Shown: positions 1 through 6,459 of the stretch, piece by piece
Layout: each line of letters opens with the position of its first letter
How positions within the stretch are numbered: position 1 is the stretch's first letter
Assembly: GCA_900548955.1 (NCBI GenBank)
Contig: URMQ01000070.1
Coordinates: 1 to 7,819 of the forward strand
Origin: an uncultured Eggerthella sp.
GTDB taxonomy: Bacteria; Actinomycetota; Coriobacteriia; Coriobacteriales; Eggerthellaceae
Direction of reading: 5' to 3'
Length of the DNA: 7,819 bases
Notes under the pieces: model-generated
The model's input: only the letters and a program-made list of their open reading frames with translations
Databases searched by the model: none
What the model was told of the DNA's origin: nothing
Position numbers and translations under genes: made by a program

Positions 1-2
1 AA

Positions 3-1322
3 GCCGTTCTTGAAGCTGACGGCAAACTTATGGATGGTCGCGACGTTGCCATAGCGTGTTTGCTGGGCGCCGAAGAATTCGGATTCGCAACAATGCCCCT
101 CATTGCTATGGGATGCCTTATGCAGCGTGACTGCCAGCAAGATACCTGCCCCGTGGGTATTGCAACGCAAAACCGCAGCTTGCGTTCCTGCTTCTGCGGA
201 AAGCCTGAATACGTGGTGAACTTCATGATGATGGTCGCCGAACAGCTTCGCTCCATCATGGCAACCCTTGGTTTTGCCACCATCGATGAAATGGTCGGAC
301 AGGTAGAATGCCTGCGTCAAACGAATAATGCGCGCAGTTGGAAGGCAAACCTTATGGATCTTGCTCCTCTTCTGGTAAAGCCTGAAGTTGAATTCGGTCG
401 TGCGATTCCTGTTGCACACTGCCCTCACTACGTACCAGAAGCCCAAGCGCCCAATACCCTTCCACAAACACTTGATGCCACCTTGTTTGTTCCCTACACC
501 GAACAAGCTCGCCAACATCTTGAGCCAATTACCTTCCATGCGGACATCGCTAACATCAACCGCTGCGTTGGTACCATGCTTGGCTCAGTCGTTACCGCAT
601 CTCACCCCGAAGGTATTCCCGAAGACACCATCACCATTAACTGCACGGGTTCTGGCGGCATGAGCTTCGGAGCGTTTTTACCTCATGGCATAACGCTTTC
701 GATCACAGGCGACACCAACGACTACTTCGGCAAAGGCCTCTCAGGCGGAAAGCTTGCTATTACGCCGCCAACAAACGCAACCTATCGCCCCGAAGAAAAC
801 ATTCTCGTGGGCAATGTGGCCTTCTATGGTGCCACCGAAGGCAAAGGCTACGTCAACGGATTAGCAGGTCAGCGTTTTGCGGTTCGCAATTCTGGTGCCG
901 AACTGGTTGTTGAAGGTGTCGGCGAAAACGGCTGCGAATACATGACGGGCGGCACGGTACTGGTCTTAGGCGAAGTTGGACAAAACTTTGCTGCAGGCAT
1001 GAGCGGCGGCATAGCGTATGTCTTCGACGAAACGAAAACGCTCAAGAGCCGCTGCAATCTTGAGTTGGTAGAACTGGTAGCGCCCACCACCCAGGAACTT
1101 GCCACGATTCGGAGACTGCTTGAAGAACACGTCCAAGCAACCGCAAGTCCCCTTGGTGCAAAGATGCTCTATCAATTTGAAGACATCGCAGCGCACTTTA
1201 CCAAGGTAATCCCTGTCGAATACGCAAAGATGCTCGACTTAATTACCGAATTTGAAGCACAAGGTCACGAACGCCAAGAAGCCGAAGAACTTGCTTTTGA
1301 AGCAACGAGAATGGGAGCATAA
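3..1322 (+). CDS. gltB: Glutamate synthase large (alpha) subunit, C-terminal part; 5' end outside window
   Basis: This is the C-terminal 439 residues of the large subunit of glutamate synthase (GOGAT), a cytoplasmic enzyme that makes two glutamates from glutamine and 2-oxoglutarate. The frame is open from base 3. The ATG at 30 is internal, because the residues before it (AVLEADGKL) and after it (MDGRDVAIACLLGAEEFGFAT) continue the conserved FMN-domain end. The motif GCLMQRDCQQDTCPVG at about 111-158 carries three cysteines spaced C-x5-C-x4-C, the [3Fe-4S] ligands of GltB. From about 540 to 1100 the glycine-rich C-terminal beta-helix domain follows, with GSGGMSFGAF, GDTNDYFGKGLSGGKL and GGTVLVLGEVGQNFAAGMSGG. 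The usual family length is about 1,500 residues, so roughly the last third is present, including the end of the synthase domain. It is followed by gltD two bases after its TAA stop, consistent with one operon and translational coupling. Identification is secure; the missing amidotransferase domain cannot be judged here. Confidence 0.97.
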   Translation, partial: AVLEADGKLMDGRDVAIACLLGAEEFGFATMPLIAMGCLMQRDCQQDTCPVGIATQNRSLRSCFCGKPEYVVNFMMMVAEQLRSIMATLGFATIDEMVGQVECLRQTNNARSWKANLMDLAPLLVKPEVEFGRAIPVAHCPHYVPEAQAPNTLPQTLDATLFVPYTEQARQHLEPITFHADIANINRCVGTMLGSVVTASHPEGIPEDTITINCTGSGGMSFGAFLPHGITLSITGDTNDYFGKGLSGGKLAITPPTNATYRPEENILVGNVAFYGATEGKGYVNGLAGQRFAVRNSGAELVVEGVGENGCEYMTGGTVLVLGEVGQNFAAGMSGGIAYVFDETKTLKSRCNLELVELVAPTTQELATIRRLLEEHVQATASPLGAKMLYQFEDIAAHFTKVIPVEYAKMLDLITEFEAQGHERQEAEELAFEATRMGA

Positions 1323-1324
1323 CG

Positions 1325-2803
1325 ATGGGACGAATTGGAGCATTTTTGCAGGTTGATCGTGTCGATCACGCCATTCGGCCTGCCAATGAATCAATACAAG
1401 ATTTCGACGATTTCGTACTACCCCTTACCCTTGATGAGCAGTGCGAACAAGCAAGTCGTTGCATGAACTGCGGTGTCGCCTTTTGTCAAAGCGGCGTTGC
1501 GCTTGGCGGTTCAAAGCATGCCGTTGGTTGCCCATTGCACAACCTTATTCCCGAAACAAACGATTTGCTCTATCGCCATCGTTTCGAGGAAGCAGCAAAG
1601 CGCGTATCGCTTACCAATCCCTTCCCCGAATTCACGGGGCGTGTTTGCCCTGCACCATGCGAAGTTGCCTGCAATCTGGGTCTTCACAAAAAGCCAGTCA
1701 CCATTAACGACAACGAACGCGCCCTTTCGGATTTTGCCTGGGCACAAGGAATCGACCCACTTGATCAACTATCCGATGACGCACCCCTTGTAAGCGTTAT
1801 TGGGTCAGGCCCTGCAGGCTTAACCGTTGCCTGGGAAATGGCACGTTGCGGATGGCGAGTAAACGTATACGAAAAGGCCGATCGCCCAGGTGGGTTGCTT
1901 ATGTATGGCATCCCCAATATGAAATTGCCCAAGTGGGTTATCGATCGTCGTGTCAACCTTATGAAACAAAGCGGAATTCAGTTCTTCTGCAACACCGATG
2001 CCAGCGAACATGCCGAAGAAATTGCACAGGCATCCGATGCCATCGTACTTGCCATTGGCTCTCGGGTACCCCGCGATGTCAAGCTTGAAGGACGCGAACT
2101 TGAAGGTATTCATTTTGCACTTGAATACTTTACTGAAATAACCAGCGCCCACCTTGATGAGCGCGCCTGTTCAATCACTGCCAAAGACAAAGACGTGGTA
2201 GTTATTGGCGGCGGCGACACAGGAAACGACTGCGTTGCAAGTGCCCTGCGCCAAGGTGCGAAAAGCGTCACTCAGGTTATTCGCGCCAAAAAAGCACCTG
2301 ATACCTGCAACACGCAAGAGATTTGGCCCGCTGAGCGCAACGTCTTTACGCAAGGATACGGTCAGCGAGAAGCAAGCGAACTCTTCGGGCAAGACCCACG
2401 CATCTTCTCTACCGACACCATTGCCTTTAGCGGAAATGGTCATGTCGAAGCAGTCCACACCCAAGCGCTTTCCTATAAAGGCGGTCGTCATTTGGTCGAA
2501 GGAACCGAAAACAGCATTCCCGCTCAACTGGTCTTAATAGCAAAGGGCTTTACTGGAAGCGACACCTCTGTTTTTGAAGCGTTTGGCGCCCTACCCACTG
2601 ATACTGAAACGTCTGGCGCCCTGCCCTCTGACACTAAAGCATCAAGCCCTCATTGTGTACGTGCGGCACAAAATGAAACGAACCGTCCCGCCATTTTTGT
2701 TGCAGGAGATGCAAATCTTGGATCGACGCTTGTTGTTAACGCTATTGCCGATGGCATTGCGTGCACAAAAGAGCTTATTGCCGCCTACAAAAATGCGCAT
2801 TAA
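1325..2803 (+). CDS. gltD: Glutamate synthase small (beta) subunit, NAD(P)H-dependent
   Basis: A 492-residue protein that feeds electrons from NAD(P)H through FAD and iron-sulfur clusters to GltB. The N-terminal domain has two cysteine groups for [4Fe-4S] clusters: C40, C46, C49, C54 (CEQASRCMNCGVAFC) with C69, and C108, C112, C116 (GRVCPAPCEVAC). The FAD Rossmann motif VIGSGPAGLTVAWE is at residues 158-171, with the partner motif EKADRPGGLLMYGIP at 183-197. The second nucleotide-binding motif VVVIGGGDTGNDC, for NAD(P)H, is at 291-303. The C-terminal FAD contact GDANLGSTLVVNAIADG is at 461-477. The start is ATG 1325, with GGGAG at 1313-1317 seven bases upstream inside the end of gltB. One oddity: residues 421-440 are two tandem copies of a ten-residue unit, GALPTDTETS and GALPSDTKAS. 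They sit where relatives have a short surface linker before the final FAD strand. Identification is secure. Length is near the family's usual 470-500. Confidence 0.97.
   Translation: MGRIGAFLQVDRVDHAIRPANESIQDFDDFVLPLTLDEQCEQASRCMNCGVAFCQSGVALGGSKHAVGCPLHNLIPETNDLLYRHRFEEAAKRVSLTNPFPEFTGRVCPAPCEVACNLGLHKKPVTINDNERALSDFAWAQGIDPLDQLSDDAPLVSVIGSGPAGLTVAWEMARCGWRVNVYEKADRPGGLLMYGIPNMKLPKWVIDRRVNLMKQSGIQFFCNTDASEHAEEIAQASDAIVLAIGSRVPRDVKLEGRELEGIHFALEYFTEITSAHLDERACSITAKDKDVVVIGGGDTGNDCVASALRQGAKSVTQVIRAKKAPDTCNTQEIWPAERNVFTQGYGQREASELFGQDPRIFSTDTIAFSGNGHVEAVHTQALSYKGGRHLVEGTENSIPAQLVLIAKGFTGSDTSVFEAFGALPTDTETSGALPSDTKASSPHCVRAAQNETNRPAIFVAGDANLGSTLVVNAIADGIACTKELIAAYKNAH
2581..2640 (+). repeat. 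In-frame 30-bp tandem duplication within gltD
   Basis: Two adjacent 30-base units (2581-2610 and 2611-2640) match at 24 of 30 positions by direct comparison. They encode two copies of a ten-residue peptide, GALP(T/S)DT(E/K)(T/A)S, at GltD residues 421-440. The unit keeps the reading frame. Four of the six differences are transitions and some are silent, so the duplication is not brand new. It lies in a hydrophilic linker near the C-terminal FAD-binding segment and probably forms a tolerated surface loop. Confidence 0.85.
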
Positions 2804-2834
2804 TCAGCACAAATTAGACTAAATGTTGCTGATT
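2802..2834 (+). terminator. Possible weak terminator or mRNA-end hairpin after gltD
   Basis: The arms AATCAGCA (2802-2809) and TGCTGATT (2827-2834) are perfect 8-bp complements flanking a 17-base A/T-rich loop. The 5' arm overlaps the gltD stop codon. There is no real T run after the 3' arm (TTG TTGCGGG), so it is a poor intrinsic terminator. It may instead stabilise the 3' end of the gltBD message or act as a partial attenuator before glnN. The function is inferred from position only. Confidence 0.35.
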
Positions 2835-2911
2835 GTTGCGGGAGTATTAACCGTTCTGAATCATGTCTGAAACATTTGGAATTTAGACTGATGACTAGTA
2901 AGTAGAAACCG

Positions 2912-2930
2912 TTTAAACAACTGGTTTAAA
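2912..2930. promoter_or_regulatory. Inverted repeat TTTAAAC-N5-GTTTAAA upstream of glnN
   Basis: A perfect 7-bp inverted repeat (TTTAAAC at 2912-2918, GTTTAAA at 2924-2930) with a 5-bp centre lies 31 bases before the glnN start codon. Its size and symmetry suit a dimeric regulator, and glutamine synthetase genes are commonly under nitrogen control. It does not match the GlnR (Bacillus or Streptomyces type) or AmtR consensus sequences I know, so no regulator is named. Because TTTAAA is itself palindromic and A/T-rich, part of the symmetry could be chance or part of a promoter. Confidence 0.35.
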
Positions 2931-2950
2931 GTTCGCGAGCATCCACAGTG

Positions 2951-2956
2951 AAGGAG
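2951..2956 (+). promoter_or_regulatory. Ribosome binding site of glnN
   Basis: AAGGAG, a strong Shine-Dalgarno match, lies five bases upstream of ATG 2962. It fixes the glnN start and so shows that the low-complexity N-terminal extension of the protein is genuinely translated. Confidence 0.85.
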
Positions 2957-2961
2957 TTTTC

Positions 2962-5124
2962 ATGACTAACGCGACAGCAACCACAGCGAGCGCACCCGTG
3001 AATGCGGCTGGTTCAAACAGCCAAGCAAACACCCCTACACCTACAAATGTTTCCGAAATCTATGGCGCTATGGTTTTCGATGAACGCGTAATGAAGGAAC
3101 GCTTACCCAAGCCAACCTTTAAAGAGCTGATGCGCACCATCAACGACGGCGAGCCCCTTAATCTTGATGTCGCTAATATCGTTGCTCATGCTATGAAAGA
3201 ATGGGCTATCGAAAACGGTGCAACCCATTTCACTCACTGGTTCCAGCCACTTTCTGGTGTTACCAGCGAAAAGCATGATTCTTTCATCAACCCTCAGTCT
3301 GATGGCAACGTCATTATGACGTTTTCTGGCAAGGAACTTATCCAAGGCGAACCCGACGCATCCAGTTTCCCTAATGGCGGCCTGCGCGCCACTTTTGAAG
3401 CACGTGGTTATACCGCATGGGATCCAACAAGCCATGCTTTCATTAAGGATGAAGTACTTTGCATCCCTACCGCTTTCTGTTCCTACACCGGCGAAGCGCT
3501 TGATAAGAAAACCCCTCTTTTGCGATCCATGGGCGCTATCGAAGAGCAGGCAAAGCGCGTCTTGACACTCTTCGACGAACATCCCCATCGCGTAACCACT
3601 ACCGTTGGAGCTGAACAGGAGTTCTTCCTTATTCCTAAAGAAGAATATGAACGTCGCGAAGATTTGGTGTTAACGGGACGTACCCTTTTTGGTCATTCAC
3701 CTTGCAAGGGTCAAGAACTAGAAGAACACTACTTTGGTGCAATTCGTCCTACAGTAAACAACTTCCTTAAGGCGCTTGACGATGAACTCTGGAAGCTTGG
3801 CATTCCTGTTCGCACCAAACATAACGAGGTAGCACCCGCACAGCACGAAATTGCTCCTATCTTTACCAACGCTAATCAGGCAATCGACCAGAACCTGCTT
3901 ACTATGGAAAAAATGACCATGCTCGCAAGCCGTTTTGGTCTGGTATGCCTTCTTCACGAAAAGCCCTTCGATGGCGTAAATGGATCTGGTAAGCACAACA
4001 ACTGGGCAATTTCAGCCGACGATAAGAACCTGCTTGATCCAGGCGACAATCCTACCGATAACCTGCGATTCTTAATCTTTCTTGCTGCAATTATCGAAGC
4101 TGTTGATGATTATCAGGAACTCTTGCGTATGTCGGTTGCAACAGCAGGTAACGATCATCGCCTCGGCGCAAACGAAGCACCTCCTGCAATTATCTCCATC
4201 TTCCTTGGTGATGAATTGGGTGCCATTGTTGATGCCATTATCAAGAGCGAAGAATACATCGGCCAGAGCAAAACCAAGATCGATTTGGGCGTTCAGTCTC
4301 TTCCTCGTTTCGCAAAGGACAACACCGATCGCAATCGCACCAGTCCTTTTGCCTTTACTGGTAACAAGTTTGAATTCCGTATGCCTGGATCACACAACAA
4401 CCTTGCTGACTGCAATATGATCTTAAATACCGCAGTGGCAAAGAGCCTTAAGATGTGCGCTGACAAGCTTGAAGGTGCCGCAGATCCTCGCGCTGCAGCT
4501 GCTGCCTACATTAAAGAGACGCTTACTGATCACCAGCGCATCATCTTTAATGGCAATGGTTATTCAGAAGAATGGCCAATTGAGGCACAGCGTCGCGGAC
4601 TTGCCAATAATCGCACCACCGCAGATGCCCTGCCTGCCTACATTGCCGATAAGTCAATTGAGCTCTTTGGCGAAATGGGCGTGCTTACTGAAAGCGAAAT
4701 TGCAAGCCGTTACGAATGCAAGTTGGAGCGCTATTGCAAGCTTATCAATATTGAAGCACGCGTTATGCGCCGCATGACTCGTCGCACCTTCTTGCCCGCA
4801 ATCAACGACTACGCTTCTGAAATCGCAGAAAGCTTAAAGCGTTATCGCGAAATGGCTCCTGGAAGCAAAACAACTGCGCAAGAAACCATACTTGCAAACT
4901 TGCTTGATAGCATCGAAAAGATTTACACCCTCGTCGAAGAACTTGACACTGCTGGCAAGAAAGCACAGGAAATCGAAAACCTGCAAGAGCGTGCCGATTA
5001 TTACGCTCACAGCGTTATTCCAATCATGGATCAATTACGAGAGGTGGTCGACTATACCGAGACCATCACTGATCGTTCGCACTGGCCCGTACCAAGCTAC
5101 AACAACATGCTGTTCTATGTATAA
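2962..5124 (+). CDS. glnN: Type III glutamine synthetase (GSIII)
   Basis: A 720-residue cytoplasmic enzyme that makes glutamine from glutamate, ammonium and ATP. The length and sequence are those of the GSIII family (about 700-730 residues), not the approximately 450-residue GlnA type I. GSIII hallmarks are visible: the N-terminal IYGAMVFDERVMKERLPK (33-50), the metal/glutamate-site motifs GAEQEFFLI (216-224) and NEVAPAQHEIAPI (288-300), GVNGSGKHNNWAIS (338-351), AGNDHRLGANEAPPA (395-409), and DRNRTSPFAF followed by NKFEFRMPGSHNN (456-480). The GSIII-specific C-terminal region follows, with a helical segment around 625-700. Residues 1-31 are a Thr/Ala/Asn/Ser-rich extension before the conserved core. 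The start ATG is supported by AAGGAG five bases upstream. It lies next to gltBD, so the window holds an adjacent GS-GOGAT pair, but a 158-base gap suggests it has its own promoter. Some annotations would call this gene glnA. Identification is secure. Confidence 0.96.
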   Translation: MTNATATTASAPVNAAGSNSQANTPTPTNVSEIYGAMVFDERVMKERLPKPTFKELMRTINDGEPLNLDVANIVAHAMKEWAIENGATHFTHWFQPLSGVTSEKHDSFINPQSDGNVIMTFSGKELIQGEPDASSFPNGGLRATFEARGYTAWDPTSHAFIKDEVLCIPTAFCSYTGEALDKKTPLLRSMGAIEEQAKRVLTLFDEHPHRVTTTVGAEQEFFLIPKEEYERREDLVLTGRTLFGHSPCKGQELEEHYFGAIRPTVNNFLKALDDELWKLGIPVRTKHNEVAPAQHEIAPIFTNANQAIDQNLLTMEKMTMLASRFGLVCLLHEKPFDGVNGSGKHNNWAISADDKNLLDPGDNPTDNLRFLIFLAAIIEAVDDYQELLRMSVATAGNDHRLGANEAPPAIISIFLGDELGAIVDAIIKSEEYIGQSKTKIDLGVQSLPRFAKDNTDRNRTSPFAFTGNKFEFRMPGSHNNLADCNMILNTAVAKSLKMCADKLEGAADPRAAAAAYIKETLTDHQRIIFNGNGYSEEWPIEAQRRGLANNRTTADALPAYIADKSIELFGEMGVLTESEIASRYECKLERYCKLINIEARVMRRMTRRTFLPAINDYASEIAESLKRYREMAPGSKTTAQETILANLLDSIEKIYTLVEELDTAGKKAQEIENLQERADYYAHSVIPIMDQLREVVDYTETITDRSHWPVPSYNNMLFYV

Positions 5125-5190
5125 AACCAGCTTGTAAGGGCTTTGCGATATGCAGGGCACAAGGCGCCATCAATATTCGCAATATTTCTC

Positions 5191-5221
5191 ACTGCTAAGA
5201 CTTTTCTTACCACTTAGCAGT
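5191..5221. other. Strong hairpin in the glnN-dapF spacer
   Basis: ACTGCTAAG (5191-5199) and CTTAGCAGT (5213-5221) form a perfect 9-bp inverted repeat around a 13-base loop (5200-5212), about 70 bases after the glnN stop. No T tract follows on either strand, so it is not a textbook intrinsic terminator. It could stop transcription with factor help, protect the glnN mRNA end, or be a protein-binding site. The rest of the 287-base spacer (5125-5411) shows no convincing gene. It holds a small AATATT-CGC-AATATT symmetry near 5172-5186 and weak promoter-like pieces. Confidence 0.45.
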
Positions 5222-5396
5222 ACCCATAAAGGTTCAAGCATATTGCGGATTTTAGCTCCTCGGCTAGACACTCGACACAACACAACGGTGCCTTTGCCCT
5301 GCAGTTTTCACAGTATACCTTGTGCTCAAAAAAAATAGTTCTTTGATTTACATCATTACGAAAAATCAATTTGTACGCAAGCACATTGCCATACAA

Positions 5397-5404
5397 GAGA
5401 AAGG
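5397..5404 (+). promoter_or_regulatory. Ribosome binding site deciding a TTG start for dapF
   Basis: GAGAAAGG lies seven bases upstream of TTG 5412, an ideal spacing. The only longer in-frame option, GTG 5322, has no Shine-Dalgarno sequence. It would also add 30 residues with no resemblance to DapF before the conserved FWKLHGLGNDF start. Confidence 0.7.
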
Positions 5405-5411
5405 TAACACC

Positions 5412-6371
5412 TTGTCACTCCAACAATTTTGGAAATTACATGGATTGGGAAATGATTTCATTTTTTTCGATGCTATGACAGAAAACCTGGAGCTCTCAGC
5501 ACAAGTTGTAGCCGACCTTTGCGATCGTCACACCGGAATCGGTGCTGACGGCGTTATTGTTGTTAAGCCCTCCCCACGACCTGAATGTATCGGCTACATG
5601 CACTACATCAACGCCGATGGCACACTTGCCCAAATGTGCGGCAATGGCGTGCGTTGCTTCGCGAAGTTTTTAGTAGACCACAGCTACGTTAATCCCGCTG
5701 CAGGAAACTTCATTGCTGACACCCTAGCTGGACCAAAACCAATTTCGTTTGAAGTTGATAGCGCAAACCAACTTACCTTAGCGACGGTGGACATGGGCAG
5801 CCCAATCCTTGAGCCTTCTCGTGTTCCCACAGTACTGAGCGCAAACGCTACCGATTCAGAAGATGTTGAATACGTACGCGAAGCTGAACTTGATTCCCCT
5901 TGGGGACCCTTCGCCTTTACCTGCGTAAGCATGGGAAACCCCCATGCTGTTTGCTTTTTAGACGAAGCAAAACTGGCTGCCCTACCTGCAGAATGTTTTA
6001 CGAATAGCACACAAAACCAAACAACGAGTGAGCGCCACCTTGCTACCCTCAACGTTGATCGCATCGGTGCTTTTTTTGAGTCCCACGAAGCCTTTCCCGA
6101 AAAAACCAATGTTGAGTTTGCCCACGTAATCAATCGCAACACCATAGAAATGCGTGTCTTCGAACGTGGCTGCGGGGAAACCCATGCCTGCGGTACCGGC
6201 GCCTGTGCCACCCAAGTTGCAGCACATCTGCTTGATAAAACCGATGAAGAAGCAGATCTGCTTTTGCTGGGCGGCACGCTTCATATTGCCCTTCGCAACC
6301 AGCACGTCATTATGACAGGCCCCGCACAAGAATCCTTCAGCGGGACGGTTGACATAAGCGCAAAGCCTTAA
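5412..6371 (+). CDS. dapF: Diaminopimelate epimerase
   Basis: DapF converts LL-diaminopimelate to the meso form, the direct precursor of lysine and a cross-linking residue of many peptidoglycans. It is a cofactor-free two-cysteine racemase. From the TTG start the protein has 319 residues. The N-terminal signature FWKLHGLGNDFIFFDAM (6-22) is followed by NADGTLAQMCGNGVRC, with catalytic Cys76. The second half carries ERGCGETHACGTGACA, with catalytic Cys260, so both lobes have their active-site thiol. GNPHAVCFLD, a conserved substrate-site segment, lies at about 5935-5964. The length is somewhat above the usual 270-290, mainly from a hydrophilic insert around 5985-6045 (AECFTNSTQNQTTSERH). The start is chosen for its ribosome binding site; GTG 5322 would give 349 residues. 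Its neighbour dapL supplies its substrate, although a likely terminator stands between them. Identification is secure; the start is less so. Confidence 0.95.
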   Translation: MSLQQFWKLHGLGNDFIFFDAMTENLELSAQVVADLCDRHTGIGADGVIVVKPSPRPECIGYMHYINADGTLAQMCGNGVRCFAKFLVDHSYVNPAAGNFIADTLAGPKPISFEVDSANQLTLATVDMGSPILEPSRVPTVLSANATDSEDVEYVREAELDSPWGPFAFTCVSMGNPHAVCFLDEAKLAALPAECFTNSTQNQTTSERHLATLNVDRIGAFFESHEAFPEKTNVEFAHVINRNTIEMRVFERGCGETHACGTGACATQVAAHLLDKTDEEADLLLLGGTLHIALRNQHVIMTGPAQESFSGTVDISAKP

Positions 6372-6392
6372 CCGTCAACCCCACCCCAACTC

Positions 6393-6426
6393 GCAGCGCA
6401 CTAATTGCGCACTGCATCTTTTCTTT
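6393..6426 (+). terminator. Intrinsic terminator after dapF
   Basis: A GC-rich hairpin, GCAGCGCA (6393-6400) with loop CTAAT and 3' arm TGCG-CA-CTGC (6406-6415, the CA bulged), is followed by the T-rich run ATCTTTTCTTT (6416-6426). The core GCGCA/TGCGC pairing is perfect. The position 22 bases after the dapF stop suits a terminator. It implies that dapL may be transcribed separately or only partly by read-through. Confidence 0.6.
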
Positions 6427-6459
6427 ACGATATCCACCCCTTCGAGAAAGAAGTTATCC

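Noticed and set aside
2895..2910. A Streptomyces-type GlnR box (GTAAG...GAAAC) upstream of glnN
   Set aside because: The two half-sites are only two bases apart instead of the usual six, so it does not fit the known motif.
3103..3588. A 161-codon minus-strand frame opposite glnN
   Set aside because: It is fully inside the well-conserved GSIII coding sequence, with no recognisable domain in its translation.
5243..5270. Promoter-like TTGCGG-N16-TAGACA before dapF
   Set aside because: Both boxes are poor matches and similar pieces occur by chance in such a spacer. dapF must have a promoter, but I cannot place it with confidence.
5322..5411. GTG 5322 as the dapF start
   Set aside because: No ribosome site precedes it, and the extra 30 residues do not resemble DapF. 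TTG 5412 has GAGAAAGG at ideal spacing.
5684..6277. A 197-codon open frame on the minus strand opposite dapF
   Set aside because: It lies wholly within dapF, which has both catalytic cysteine motifs. The minus-strand translation is Ser/Arg/Ala-rich with no recognisable domain, a normal shadow of a + strand gene.
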